A stretch of 64,000 nt of DNA. Origin: Polaromonas jejuensis NBRC 106434 (lineage in GTDB: Bacteria > Pseudomonadota > Gammaproteobacteria > Burkholderiales > Burkholderiaceae_C). The position numbers and the translations under genes are program-made. Below are positions 1-9,958 of this stretch, piece after piece (position 1 is the first letter of the stretch; the number at the start of each line of letters is the position of its first letter). The DNA lies in assembly GCF_001598235.1 (NCBI RefSeq), contig NZ_BCYO01000003.1:248001-312000 (forward strand). The letters run 5' to 3'. The notes beneath the pieces are model-generated. The model had not been told where the DNA came from. It was given only the letters and a program-made list of their open reading frames with translations, and searched no databases.

Positions 1-1022
1 TGGACTTTTTCGGACGCGTCAGCAGCCTGAAGGAGGCCGCGCTGAACCAGTACCTGGCCACGGAAGAGGGGCGCAAGACCGCGCAGATCAGCCTGATCGC
101 GTCGGTCGCCAATACCTACTTCAGCATCCTGGCGGACGAAGAGTTGCTTGAGATCACGCGCCAGACCCTCGTGACCCGCGAAGAGTCCATGAAGCTGACC
201 AAGCTGCGCCTGGACAATGGCGTGGCTTCCGAGCTGGACTACCGCCAGGCCGAGTCCCTGGCGGAGGCGGCCCGTGTGGCCTATGCCCAGCAGCAGCGCC
301 AGCGCGCGCTTGACGAAAACGCCTTGACCTTGCTGGTGGGCCAGCCCCTGGGCGGCGAATTGCCGACCGGAGTGGCGCAGTTTGTGCCCCTGGCCCAGAC
401 CCAGCCCCTGGCCGACGTGCCTGCCGGCTTGCCATCCGACCTGCTCACCAATAGGCCCGATATCCGCCAGGCCGAACAGCTCCTGCTGGCCTCCAATGCC
501 AATATAGGTGCGGCCCGTGCAGCATTTTTCCCGCGGATTTCCCTGACGGTGGGGGCCGGCAGTGCCAGCAGCCATCTGTCGGGCCTGCTGAAGAGCGGCT
601 CGTGGGGCTGGACCATGGCGCCGCAGCTGATACTGCCCATCTTTGATGCCGGGCGCAACCAGGCCGGTCTGGATTCGTCCAAGGCCGATCGCGATATCGC
701 CGTGGCGCAATACGAGAAAGCCATACAGACGGCTTTCCGCGAAGTCGCCGATGCGCTGGCCACGCGGGGAACGCTGGTCGACCAGCTGCGCTCCCAGGAA
801 GCGCAAGCCAATGCGGAGGCCATTCGTTTCAAGCTGTCCGACCTGCGCTACCAGAACGGCGTGGCCAGCTATCTTGATTTGCTGGATGCGCAGCGTTCGC
901 TGTTCACCGCGCGGCAAGCCGTGGTGCAGACCCGTCTGGCCCAGCTGCAAAGCCAGGTCACGCTGTACAAAACGCTGGGCGGCGGCTGGAAGGAGCCTGC
1001 GGCCCCAGCTGCCGCGCCCTGA
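1..1022 (+). CDS. Outer-membrane efflux protein of the NodT/OprM family (5' end missing)
   Basis: The reading frame is open from the first base (the first full codon starts at base 3), so the gene begins upstream of the window. The protein opens with DFFGRVSSLKEAALNQYLAT, the typical segment that ends the first half of OprM-like trimeric outer-membrane channels, followed by the coiled-coil helices and the second repeat (NRPDIRQAEQLLLASNANIG, then PQLILPIFDAGRN). These channels work with an inner-membrane RND or MFS pump and a periplasmic adaptor, which are presumably upstream. About 340 residues are visible, roughly the last two thirds. The tail ends in Ala/Pro-rich residues. Family assignment is firm; the substrate cannot be read from the sequence. 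Confidence 0.93.
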   Translation, partial: DFFGRVSSLKEAALNQYLATEEGRKTAQISLIASVANTYFSILADEELLEITRQTLVTREESMKLTKLRLDNGVASELDYRQAESLAEAARVAYAQQQRQRALDENALTLLVGQPLGGELPTGVAQFVPLAQTQPLADVPAGLPSDLLTNRPDIRQAEQLLLASNANIGAARAAFFPRISLTVGAGSASSHLSGLLKSGSWGWTMAPQLILPIFDAGRNQAGLDSSKADRDIAVAQYEKAIQTAFREVADALATRGTLVDQLRSQEAQANAEAIRFKLSDLRYQNGVASYLDLLDAQRSLFTARQAVVQTRLAQLQSQVTLYKTLGGGWKEPAAPAAAP

Positions 1023-1089
1023 GCGCGTCGTGCGGCGGGCCGGCTGCGTTTTCGAGGCCGTGCCTGCCGAGCGCAACGAGAACTTGCTT

Positions 1090-1162
1090 GCTATCAGAAG
1101 AGTAGCTGCTTGCGTATATTGTGCACGGGCTGACGGCCTGTTTGATCATTAACAGGCCGTCA
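1090..1162 (+). repeat. Intergenic palindromic repeat, copy 1, ending in a 10-bp inverted repeat
   Basis: The core at 1090-1106 is an imperfect GCTAT...TAGC stem, followed by a TGCTTGCG tail and GGGCTGACGGCC. The tail runs into a perfect inverted repeat, TGACGGCCTG at 1131-1140 and CAGGCCGTCA at 1153-1162. It lies between two convergent genes and could act as a factor-independent terminator for either, although there is no clear U-tract. It belongs to the dispersed family listed at 1859, 12573, 18288, 22433, 37145, 39829, 51917, 54075 and 56372. Confidence 0.75.
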
Positions 1163-1215
1163 GGCCCGGTGGCGCAAGGTTAGCGGTTCACTTCCCGGGC
1201 GATTCGGGGCAGGCG

Positions 1216-1755
1216 TTAGACGGCATATTTGGCCGCCAGCCTTTTGAGGGTGTTGATACCCCTGAAGGTCGCCTGCAGCTTCAGCGCTCTTTCAAGCAGC
1301 GCGTTGGAGAACTTCGACTCACTCTGCTTTTTGCGGCAAAGCCAGTAGACCTCCCGGCCCTGCACATGAAAGTCGTCAATGTCGGTCTTCAGGCTCATCA
1401 AGGTCTTTTGCGCCTCGGCACTCAAGGGCTCCGCCAGGAAAGCCACATTGAGCGTACCAGCCGCCTCCAGCTGTGACGCCGGGAAGGGCTGGTACCTGGC
1501 GATGGCCGCCACCTCGGGCATGCTGCGGATGAAGGTGCGCACCTCATAACCCAGCGCGGTGTGAAGATGCTTTTCAATCGCCGTCGCCAGCGTCGGCAAT
1601 TTTTTGGCGGGCGCGGTAAAGATCACGTTGCCACCGGCGATAAAGGTCTCGACATTCGCCAGGCCCAGCGCTTCAAAATGTGCCCGCAGTGCTTCCATGC
1701 TCACGTTGTGGCCGCCTACATTGATGGCGCGCAGGAAGGCGATCTGCTGGGTCAT
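1216..1755 (-). CDS. DUF1697 domain protein
   Basis: The 179-residue product starts MTQQIAFLRAINVGGHNVSM, the hallmark N-terminus of DUF1697 (a conserved family of unknown function with two alpha/beta modules), and contains the expected FIAGGNVIF segment. An in-frame start 17 codons upstream (1806) would add residues not seen in the family, so the internal ATG is preferred. No strong ribosome binding site supports either start. The gene stands alone, facing the efflux gene on one side and the opp operon leader on the other. Its biochemical role is unknown. Confidence 0.85.
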   Translation of the reverse strand: MTQQIAFLRAINVGGHNVSMEALRAHFEALGLANVETFIAGGNVIFTAPAKKLPTLATAIEKHLHTALGYEVRTFIRSMPEVAAIARYQPFPASQLEAAGTLNVAFLAEPLSAEAQKTLMSLKTDIDDFHVQGREVYWLCRKKQSESKFSNALLERALKLQATFRGINTLKRLAAKYAV

Positions 1756-1858
1756 GGGCGTCAAGTCGGGTTGATGGTTGATGGCAAGCGCCGGATGACT
1801 AGGCATTATGTCGGCCTGCCGTCCTTACGCCTTTATCGCCATTTCTGCGGGTAATTTT

Positions 1859-1907
1859 GGCATCAAGCCCACGGTGGATAGGCGCAAGTTGCTATCAAAA
1901 ATGTAGC
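1859..1907 (-). repeat. Intergenic palindromic repeat, copy 2
   Basis: Read on the minus strand, the stem GCTACATTTTTGATAGC (1907-1891) is followed by AACTTGCGCC and GTGGGCTTGATGCC, the same order of blocks as the other copies. It lies in the divergent region between the DUF1697 gene and the opp leader. Confidence 0.75.
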
Positions 1908-2057
1908 AAATTGGCGATCCTGCCAGGCAAAACAGCGCCAGGCAGCCAGGTGCCTGGCGTCCAGTTGTCAGGATTTGCGCCAAATGTATCCATGCCCGTT
2001 TGCCTTGGGGTGTGAAGGCATTTGTTGAAGGGTTACTCCCTACGGAATGGTGCTTGG

Positions 2058-2162
2058 GGCGGCGGTATATTCGCTGCCGAATGACAGGCAAACGTGGACT
2101 CTCCCAAATGGGAGGCAAACCGTCCATCAACCATGGCGGGCCAAAAGCCCGCCAATTTTTAT
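2058..2162 (+). promoter_or_regulatory. Hairpin-rich leader before oppA
   Basis: Three hairpins follow one another in about 105 bases. They are GGCGGCG/CGCTGCC at 2058-2078, CTCCC-aaat-GGGAG at 2101-2114 inside an outer GGAC/GTCC pair (2096-2125), and a terminator-like GC stem at 2135-2153 with a T-run. The last hairpin ends only about 18 bases before the oppA ATG. This is either an attenuation-type 5' leader or a small RNA gene with its own terminator. I do not recognise it as a named riboswitch class. The rest of the 1807-2179 gap holds only repeat copy 2. Confidence 0.5.
2135..2162 (+). terminator. Intrinsic terminator-like hairpin immediately upstream of oppA
   Basis: A perfect 7-bp stem (GGCGGGC, loop CAAAA, GCCCGCC) is followed by AATTTTTATT. 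Its position 18 bases upstream of the oppA start means it must either be read through conditionally or end an upstream transcript. Confidence 0.7.
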
Positions 2163-2179
2163 TCAGAAGTGCTACAAGC

Positions 2180-3793
2180 ATGAACTCACATTGGACGATG
2201 AAGACGCTGGCTGGCGCCGTGCTGCTGGCTTGCGCCGGCCTGGCTGCTGCGGCCACGGTGCCCGCGGGCGTGAAGTTGCATGAAACCCAGGAGCTGGTTC
2301 GCAACAATGGTTCCGAGCCCGAAACCCTTGACGCCGCGCTGGCGTCGGGCGTGCCGGCCAACAACATCATCCGTGACATGTTTGAAGGGCTGACGGCGGC
2401 CGATGCGAACGGCAAGATCGTGCCGGGAGTCGCAGAGAGCTGGAAGCAGGCCGATGCCCACACCTGGGTCTTCAAGCTGCGCAAGAACGCCAAATGGTCC
2501 AACGGCGACGCGGTGACCGCCGAAGACTTTGTCTACAGCCTGCGGCGTTTCGTCGACCCGGCGACGGCCTCGAAATACGCCGCCACCTACGGCATCTTCC
2601 TGCTCAATGCCAAGGAGATCATCGAGGGCAAGAAGCCAGTCACCGAGGTGGGCGTCAAGGCTGTGGACCCCTACACCCTGGAAATCAAGACGCCTTTCCC
2701 GGTCAGCTTCCTGCCCGAAGTCGTTTCCAACCCCCAGCTGGCTCCGCTGCATAAAGCGACCATCGAAAAGTTTGGCAAGGACTGGACCAAACCGGCCAAC
2801 ATGGTGAGCAATGGCGCTTTCACCTTGAAAGACTGGCTGGTCAACAGCAAGATCACACTGGCCAAGAGCCCCACCTACTGGGATGCCAAAAATGTCCAGC
2901 TGAACAAAATCACCTACCTCTCGGTCGAGGACGGCAACGCCGACGTCAAGCTTTACGAGTCGGGCGAGAACGACTGGGTGTACCAGCTCCCTCCCGGCAC
3001 TTTCGACAAATACAAGGCGCAGTACCCCAAGGAGATTCGCAATACCGACATGCTGGGCTTGCGCTATTACTCCCTGAACAATGCGGACCCGGTCCTCAAG
3101 GACATCCGCGTGCGCCAGGCGCTGTCCATGGCGATTGACCGCGACATCCTGGCGCAGCGCGTGACGGCCGATGGCCAGACGCCGGCCTATGGCGTGATCG
3201 TCAAGGGCACGGCGGGTGCGGATGTCACCGCCTATGACTGGGCCAAGTGGCCCATGGACAAACGGGTGGCGGAGGCCAAGAAGTTGATGGCGGCCGCCGG
3301 CGTTGCACCCGGCACCAAGATCAAGTTTTCCTACAACACCAGCGATTACCACAAGAAAATGGCCATTTTTGCGGCCTCCGAGTGGAAGACCAAGCTGGGC
3401 CTGGACGTTGAACTGGAAGCGATGGAGTTCAAGGTCCTGATCAAGAAACGCACGGACAAGGACTATCAGATGGCCCGCAACGGCTGGGTTGCCGACTACA
3501 ACGACGCGACCACCTTCTTGACGCTGGTGCAATGCGATTCGGACCAGAACTACCACAACAGCTGCAACCGCAAAGCCTCTGCGCTGATCGATGAAGGCAA
3601 CCAGTCGCTTGACCCCGCCAAGCGCAAAGCCCTGCTGACCCAGGCGGCGAAGATGATCATGGACGACTACCCCATGATCCCCTTGCTGCAGTACACCGTG
3701 CCGCGACTGGTCAAGCCCTATGTGGGTGGTTATTCGACCACCAATGCGCTGGACCGCTACCGCGCCAAGGACCTGTACATCATCAAGCATTGA
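2180..3793 (+). CDS. oppA: Oligopeptide ABC transporter, periplasmic substrate-binding protein
   Basis: The 537-residue protein has a signal peptide (MKTLAGAVLLACAGLAAAAT after a few extra residues) and the SBP_bac_5 fold of OppA/MppA. Recognisable family segments are the GSEPETLDAALASGVPANNI region, a YSLRRFVDPATAS block, and the C-terminal segment ending in DRYRAKDLYIIKH. The start at 2180 was chosen because it gives a normal signal peptide; an ATG at 2198 is an alternative and neither has a strong ribosome binding site. It heads an operon with two permeases and two ATPases on the same strand. Family knowledge predicts import of short peptides, possibly including murein peptides. Expression may depend on the hairpin leader upstream. 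Confidence 0.95.
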   Translation: MNSHWTMKTLAGAVLLACAGLAAAATVPAGVKLHETQELVRNNGSEPETLDAALASGVPANNIIRDMFEGLTAADANGKIVPGVAESWKQADAHTWVFKLRKNAKWSNGDAVTAEDFVYSLRRFVDPATASKYAATYGIFLLNAKEIIEGKKPVTEVGVKAVDPYTLEIKTPFPVSFLPEVVSNPQLAPLHKATIEKFGKDWTKPANMVSNGAFTLKDWLVNSKITLAKSPTYWDAKNVQLNKITYLSVEDGNADVKLYESGENDWVYQLPPGTFDKYKAQYPKEIRNTDMLGLRYYSLNNADPVLKDIRVRQALSMAIDRDILAQRVTADGQTPAYGVIVKGTAGADVTAYDWAKWPMDKRVAEAKKLMAAAGVAPGTKIKFSYNTSDYHKKMAIFAASEWKTKLGLDVELEAMEFKVLIKKRTDKDYQMARNGWVADYNDATTFLTLVQCDSDQNYHNSCNRKASALIDEGNQSLDPAKRKALLTQAAKMIMDDYPMIPLLQYTVPRLVKPYVGGYSTTNALDRYRAKDLYIIKH

Positions 3794-3824
3794 TGTCCGG
3801 GCTGAGCCAAAGACAGTAAAACAG

Positions 3825-3864
3825 AAAGACAGGGCAGACGTCACCACGGCATCTGCTTGTCTTT
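3825..3864 (+). other. Intercistronic stem-loop between oppA and oppB
   Basis: AAAGAC (3825-3830) and GCAGA (3834-3838) pair with TCTGC (3852-3856) and GTCTTT (3859-3864), giving a two-part stem in the 171-base gap after oppA. Such hairpins after binding-protein genes often stabilise the upstream mRNA or reduce read-through, so that the binding protein is made in excess over the permeases. That role is inference here. Confidence 0.5.
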
Positions 3865-3964
3865 GAGCTGCTTTTTCTGCCGTTCTTTGACGCCCTATGG
3901 GGTGTTCAGGGCTAAGCTGTGCTCGACTCGCGCACTCACACTGATTTGACCGGAGATATTCTTC

Positions 3965-4885
3965 ATGTGGTCCTACACCTTCCGGCGCATCCTGGCGACG
4001 ATTCCGACCTTGCTGGCCGTTGTGACCGTTTGTTATCTCCTGCTCCATGCAACACCCGGCGGGCCCTTTGACGAGGACCGAAAGGTGTCCGCCGCGGTCC
4101 TGGCCAATCTGCAGGCCAAGTACCACCTGGACTTGCCGCTGTGGCAGCAATACCTGCACTACCTCAACAACCTGCTTCACGGTGATCTGGGGGCCTCCTT
4201 CCGCTATGCCGACTGGTCGGTCAACGAGCTGGTGGCCAAGGCGCTGCCGGTGTCCGCGGTGATAGGCGGGGGCGCGATTGTCATCGCCTTGTTTGTCGGC
4301 GTGCTGCTCGGCACCATAGCCGCCCTGCGCCAGAACAGCGTGGTCGATTACCTGGTAATGCTGCTCGGCAATGCCGGCCATGCCTTTCCCTCGTTTGTGA
4401 TCGGCCCCGTGCTGATTCTGGTTTTTGCCGTCTGGCTCAAGGTCGCGCCGGCCGGGGGCTGGAACGATTTCTCGCCGCGCTTCATGGTCTTGCCCATGCT
4501 GCTGCTGGTGTTCATCAACGTTGCCACCATTGGGCGCGTCATGCGCGGCAGCCTGATTGAAGTGCTGCACAGCAACTTCATCCGCACGGCGCGTGCCAAG
4601 GGCCTGCCCATGCGCACCATCATCCTGCGCCACGCCCTCAAACCGGCGCTGCTGCCGGTGGTGTCGGTCATCGGCCCCCTGGCGATTTCATCGATCACCT
4701 CGGCCATCGTGACCGAGTCGGTGTTCTCGCTGCCGGGCCTGGGAAAGCTGATCGTGAACGGCGCCGCCAATCGCGACTACACCCTGGTGCTGGGCCTGGT
4801 GGTGTTGGTGACCGTGGTTGCCGTGACGTTCAACCTGCTGGTCGACCTGGCCTACGCCCTGCTTGATCCGAAGATCAGGTACTGA
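3965..4885 (+). CDS. oppB: Oligopeptide ABC transporter permease
   Basis: This 306-residue membrane protein has the classical OppB/DppB layout. The N-terminus is MWSYTFRRILATIPTLLAVV, followed by a periplasmic loop and five further transmembrane stretches. The cytoplasmic EAA-type loop reads RTARAKGLPMRTIILRHALK and docks on the ATPase, and the protein ends in DLAYALLDPKIRY, a characteristic OppB ending. It pairs with the following permease to form the translocation channel. It is separated from oppA by a 171-base gap with a stem-loop, and the next gene begins 10 bases after its stop. Confidence 0.96.
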   Translation: MWSYTFRRILATIPTLLAVVTVCYLLLHATPGGPFDEDRKVSAAVLANLQAKYHLDLPLWQQYLHYLNNLLHGDLGASFRYADWSVNELVAKALPVSAVIGGGAIVIALFVGVLLGTIAALRQNSVVDYLVMLLGNAGHAFPSFVIGPVLILVFAVWLKVAPAGGWNDFSPRFMVLPMLLLVFINVATIGRVMRGSLIEVLHSNFIRTARAKGLPMRTIILRHALKPALLPVVSVIGPLAISSITSAIVTESVFSLPGLGKLIVNGAANRDYTLVLGLVVLVTVVAVTFNLLVDLAYALLDPKIRY

Positions 4886-4895
4886 AGGACGTCAC

Positions 4896-5810
4896 ATGCT
4901 ATTCAAGAACAAATCGGATGCGCTGGTCGCGGCCCTGGATACGCTGGAAGTGGCCGACATCTCCGGACGCAGCCCCTGGGCCGATGCGCGCGGGCGCTTT
5001 TTGCGCAACAAGGCGGCGGTGCTCAGCCTGTGTCTGCTGGCTTTCATCACCCTCATTTGCATCGTCGGGCCATGGCTGCTGCCGCACGCCTTTGACGCCG
5101 CCGACTGGGATGCCATGAGCATGCCGCCCATGCTCAAAAACTGGCATTTTTTTGGCACGGACGAGTCTGGCCGCGATTTGCTGGTGCGCAGCCTGGTCGG
5201 TGGCCGCGTCTCCCTCATGGTGGGCTTTCTGGCCACCTTGTCTTCCGTCACCCTGGGCATCGTCTGGGGGGCGACGGCGGGTTTCATGGGCGGCAAGGTG
5301 GACGCCTTCATGATGCGCGTCGTGGACATGATGTACGCCGTGCCCTATTTGCTGATCGCCATCTTGCTGGTGACCATTCTGGGCCGGGCCTTCTACCTGG
5401 TGGTGATCACCATCACGGTGTTCTCCTGGATGGACATGGCCCGTGTGGTGCGCGGCCAGACCCTGTCGCTGCGCTCCAAGGAATTCATTGAAGCGGCCCG
5501 CGCCCTGGGCGTGCCGACGCGCCGCATCATCTTCCAGCACATCGTCCCGAATCTTTTGGGCATTGTGGTGATTTACACCACGGTCACCGTGCCGGCCGTG
5601 ATTCTGACCGAGTCCGTGTTGTCCTTTCTGGGGCTGGGGATTCAGGAGCCGATGACGAGCTGGGGCGTGCTGATTCACGATGGCGCGTCCGTCATGGAAG
5701 TCTCGGTGTGGATGCTGCTGTTCCCGGCCGGCCTGCTGTCCACGACCCTGTACTGCTTTAACTACATCGGGGACGGCCTGCGCGATGCGCTCGACCCCAA
5801 AGACCGTTGA
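4896..5810 (+). CDS. oppC: Oligopeptide ABC transporter permease
   Basis: The 304-residue protein has the OppC N-terminal cytoplasmic extension, then the GTDESGRDLLVRSLVGGRVS signature that precedes the permease domain in OppC/DppC. The EAA loop is EAARALGVPTRRIIFQHIVP and the end is YIGDGLRDALDPKDR. The ATG at 4896 is preceded by a GAAGGA ribosome binding site, which rules out the longer in-frame extension overlapping oppB. It forms the membrane channel with OppB. Confidence 0.96.
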   Translation: MLFKNKSDALVAALDTLEVADISGRSPWADARGRFLRNKAAVLSLCLLAFITLICIVGPWLLPHAFDAADWDAMSMPPMLKNWHFFGTDESGRDLLVRSLVGGRVSLMVGFLATLSSVTLGIVWGATAGFMGGKVDAFMMRVVDMMYAVPYLLIAILLVTILGRAFYLVVITITVFSWMDMARVVRGQTLSLRSKEFIEAARALGVPTRRIIFQHIVPNLLGIVVIYTTVTVPAVILTESVLSFLGLGIQEPMTSWGVLIHDGASVMEVSVWMLLFPAGLLSTTLYCFNYIGDGLRDALDPKDR

Positions 5811-5824
5811 GGCGGAAACACACC

Positions 5825-6821
<997 letters not shown>

Positions 6822-6829
<8 letters not shown>

Positions 6830-7811
6830 GGCGGCCCGGCCGATTCTGTCGGTGCGCGATTTGAAAGTGCACTTCAAGGTCAAAGCGGGCAGCGCCTGGC
6901 CCTGGTCGCCGGCCCGCACCCTGAAGGCCGTCGATGGTGTTTCTTTCGACATTCATGCGGGAGAAACACTGGGCGTGGTGGGCGAATCCGGTTGCGGCAA
7001 GTCGACCCTGGCGCGCGCCGTGCTCAACCTGATCCCCGCCACCGCCGGCAGCATTGTCTGGATGGGCCAGGAAATGACCGGGGCATCAAGCCAGGCCTGG
7101 TTGGCTGTTCGAAAAGACATCCAGATGATTTTTCAGGACCCGCTGGCCTCGCTGGACCCGCGCATGACCATCGCGCAAATCATTGCCGAGCCCTTGCGCA
7201 CGCACCACGCCGAGATGCCCGACGATGAGGTGATGAAGCGCGTCAAGGCCATGATGACCCGCGTCGGGTTGACCACGCAGCAAATCAACCGCTACCCGCA
7301 CGAGTTTTCCGGTGGCCAGTGCCAGCGCATCGGCATTGCCCGGGCCCTGATTCTGGAGCCCAAACTCATCATTTGCGATGAGCCGGTGTCGGCGCTCGAT
7401 GTCTCGATTCAGGCGCAGATCATCAACCTGCTCAAGGAACTGCAAAAGTCCATGGGCCTGGCGCTGATCTTCATCGCCCATGACCTGGCCGTTGTCAAAC
7501 ACATCAGCGACCGTATTTTGGTGATGTACCTCGGGCACGAAATGGAAGTGGCCCAGAAGAAAACGCTGTACGCCACGCCGCGCCATCCCTACACCCAGGC
7601 GCTGCTGTCAGCCATTCCGATTCCCGACCCGGCGCTGGAGCGAAAAAAATTGATCCAGTTGCTGCACGGCGACCTGCCTTCGCCCATGGACCCGCCCTCG
7701 GGATGCGTGTTTCGGACCCGCTGTCCGCTAGCCATTGCACGCTGCGCGCAGGAGGTACCAGAGCTTCGCCGCTTGAATGCGCAAAGCGAGGCCGCCTGCC
7801 TGCTGGCCTGA
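6822..7811 (+). CDS. oppF: Oligopeptide ABC transporter ATP-binding protein
   Basis: The 329-residue partner ATPase has Walker A GESGCGKST, signature FSGGQCQRIGIARAL, Walker B LIICDEPVSALDV and the OppF C-terminus with HPYTQALLSAIPIPDP and the CVFRTRCPLA cluster. It forms a heterodimer with OppD to power the OppBC channel. AAGGGAG upstream of the ATG is a good ribosome binding site inside the end of oppD. It is the last gene of the operon; the following 163 bases contain no clear terminator. Confidence 0.95.
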
Positions 7812-7974
7812 ACTCACATACCTTTTAGGGCTTCGGCTCCATGTATGAGGGGCATGCTGCTATGGTTTCAGCTGTCTTGCATCTGCAGGGGTTCGCGTCA
7901 ACAGGTCCTCACGGCCATGGCGTCAAGAGCTTTAAGCCTGGCAAGACCTTTGAGCGCACCACCAAGGTCAAAGC

Positions 7975-9216
7975 TTAGCTTTTAAGGGCTTTTTCCAATG
8001 GCATACGGTAAATCAATACTGCCGGCAACAATGCCAGCAACAATGATGACAACGCAAGCGCGGCCAGCCACATCAAATCTTGCACGCCAATTGCGGCATG
8101 CATGGTCAAGCCGCTGACACTTTCAAACCATTGGCCAAACAGGACCGCCAATAACCAGCCAAACGGTAACCCAATCAAGACACCACCGACCAGTACCGCT
8201 ACTACTTGTATCCAGGTTAGTAGAAAAATGAACCCTGCTGGCGCACCGAGCGCGCGCAACACAGCTAGAAACGGCCGTTTCGCCATCAATAGGATGGTGA
8301 TCGACAATAAAACTGTCAGCATCACGATCAGTAGCATTAACGTGATCAGTCCAGAGATGAGGTCTGCGGCATTGCCTACCGTTTGATATAGCTTCATAAG
8401 GACTTCGGCTGGGAATACGGCAACGGTTCGGCCATCGCGATATTGCTGCCGTAGTCGATATGCATCGGCCAAAGTTCTGGGCTTAACCACCAGCGCTGGC
8501 ACCCGCTTTAGCATTTGAAGCCGTTCCTCTGTGACTCTGGGGTCGATGGGAAGTTTGATACGAGGATCTGCAAAATACGGCGTATGCATGGCCCAGATCG
8601 TTTCGATGGGCACCAGTATGGCCTTATCCCAGGGTGATCCTGTTGCGGGCAGTTTTTGGCTAATCTTTATCGGGAAATTACCATGTTGCAGCTCGGGGAT
8701 GACTGTCCGGCTAGCAAACCCGTGCGACACAACAAATGTGTGACCTACTTCAAGCGCAACATTTGCACCAATCACAGCAGAATTGGTGGTCCATGAGGAA
8801 CATGCGTCCGAGGACACAGTCTGCATGCAAGTCAGTTGTTTTCCTGTTAAGGAAGATAGCAATGCCGCTGAAGTCCCTACCACCGGATAGCCTTCCGCAG
8901 AATCACCCAATGCGACCGGTGCGGCATACACCACACCGGGATCTTTCGCCAGACTGTCGAGGACCTGCGTTGGCAGCAGGGTCAATGCAGCTGGCTGCAG
9001 ATAAACCGTTGTCAGGACAAGCTGTGTTTCGCTGCCGGCAGCGCCGATGATCAAGTCAAACGGTGCCGCGGCCTGATTGGCTCCTTGTCTGAAAGCTTGC
9101 TGATATACCGACAGACCGATACCCGTTGCCACAGCCAACCCGACAAGGCCCACCATCAAAAGGTAACTCAAGGCATGTTGCCGTAGCTCGGCCAAGGCCA
9201 ATGGAAACGGATTCAT
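7975..9216 (-). CDS. ABC transporter permease of the FtsX/MacB type
   Basis: The 413-residue protein has one N-terminal transmembrane helix (YLLMVGLVGLAVATGIGLSV), a periplasmic domain of roughly 220 residues, and three C-terminal helices ending with the FtsX-type region. That is the LolC/MacB/FtsX topology, used for lipoprotein release or mechanotransmission rather than solute import. The ATG at 9216 starts 14 bases after the ATPase stop. An in-frame TTG at 9243 has a better ribosome binding site (GGAAGG) and cannot be excluded. It is the last gene of the phosphatase cassette. Base composition is AT-richer than the opp genes beside it. The substrate is unknown. Confidence 0.82.
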   Translation of the reverse strand: MNPFPLALAELRQHALSYLLMVGLVGLAVATGIGLSVYQQAFRQGANQAAAPFDLIIGAAGSETQLVLTTVYLQPAALTLLPTQVLDSLAKDPGVVYAAPVALGDSAEGYPVVGTSAALLSSLTGKQLTCMQTVSSDACSSWTTNSAVIGANVALEVGHTFVVSHGFASRTVIPELQHGNFPIKISQKLPATGSPWDKAILVPIETIWAMHTPYFADPRIKLPIDPRVTEERLQMLKRVPALVVKPRTLADAYRLRQQYRDGRTVAVFPAEVLMKLYQTVGNAADLISGLITLMLLIVMLTVLLSITILLMAKRPFLAVLRALGAPAGFIFLLTWIQVVAVLVGGVLIGLPFGWLLAVLFGQWFESVSGLTMHAAIGVQDLMWLAALALSSLLLALLPAVLIYRMPLEKALKS

Positions 9217-9230
9217 GCGCAATGGCCATG

Positions 9231-9926
9231 TTATGGCTCGCAAAGCAAACCTTCCTTCAGATCCAGTCGTCTATCAAGCGTGGCTGCCAGGTTTTGATCA
9301 TGCGTAGTGATGATGGCGGTCGTACCTGCTTCGCGGCACAACTCCGACAGCATGGCAAACGATGTTTTCGCAGTCGCAACATCCAGGCTGGCAGTGGGCT
9401 CATCGGCAATCAAGATGCGCGGCCTGCGCAAGAACGCTCTGGCAAGGGCAACTCTTTGCATCTCGCCGCGAGATAACTGCTCGGTGTTTCGTCGCGCTGG
9501 CACGTTCAACTGATCCAGCAAGGACTGCGCCCGCAGGCGAATGCCCGGACTGACGCGAAACGCGCCAAAGTGCTCGCTCAGTAACACATTGTCGATCGGC
9601 GAGAGTTTGGGATGCAGGTGAAATTGCTGAAACACAATGCCAACATGCTCGCGACGCCAGCGATCTTGCTGACTCGGTGAGAGGGATGAAAGCTTGATGT
9701 TGTCCCAGCTGATGTCGGCGCCGGGCAGCAGCTTGAGCCCTAACAACACATTGAGCAATGTTGTCTTGCCCGACCCGGAAGGGCCGCAGAGTGCAATCTG
9801 TTCGCCAGCGCAGAATGCAAGATTCTCAATGGCCAGGACAGATCGCTCAACACCGCTATTGGCTTTAACTGAGAAATGAATTGATTTAGCGCGCAGCGAA
9901 GCACCGCTCAATATCGCCATTAACAT
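9231..9926 (-). CDS. ABC transporter ATP-binding protein of the LolD/MacB type
   Basis: A 231-residue stand-alone ATPase with Walker A CGPSGSGKTTLLN, a Q-loop in FQQFHLHPKLSPIDNVLL, signature LSRGEMQRVALARA and Walker B ILIADEPTASLD. The QQFHLHPKLSPIDN motif and short length fit the LolD/FtsE/MacB subfamily, matching the FtsX-type permease just downstream. It starts 32 bases after the upstream Tat-exported protein, so it is probably in the same transcript. The most likely role is energising the adjacent permease; the cargo cannot be told from sequence. Confidence 0.88.
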   Translation of the reverse strand: MLMAILSGASLRAKSIHFSVKANSGVERSVLAIENLAFCAGEQIALCGPSGSGKTTLLNVLLGLKLLPGADISWDNIKLSSLSPSQQDRWRREHVGIVFQQFHLHPKLSPIDNVLLSEHFGAFRVSPGIRLRAQSLLDQLNVPARRNTEQLSRGEMQRVALARAFLRRPRILIADEPTASLDVATAKTSFAMLSELCREAGTTAIITTHDQNLAATLDRRLDLKEGLLCEP

Positions 9927-9958
9927 GAATCAAGAAACGTTGGTCTTAAGATTCGCTA

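Noticed and set aside
2186..4633. Long antisense open frame over oppA and oppB
   Set aside because: It mirrors two well-supported genes, is rich in His, Gln and Gly as expected for an antisense frame of GC-rich DNA, and matches no family.
7862..7978. 38-codon frame ending in GHGVKSFKPGKTFERTTKVK after oppF
   Set aside because: It is short, lacks a ribosome binding site and overlaps the end of the permease gene. It could be a relic tail but I cannot name the family.
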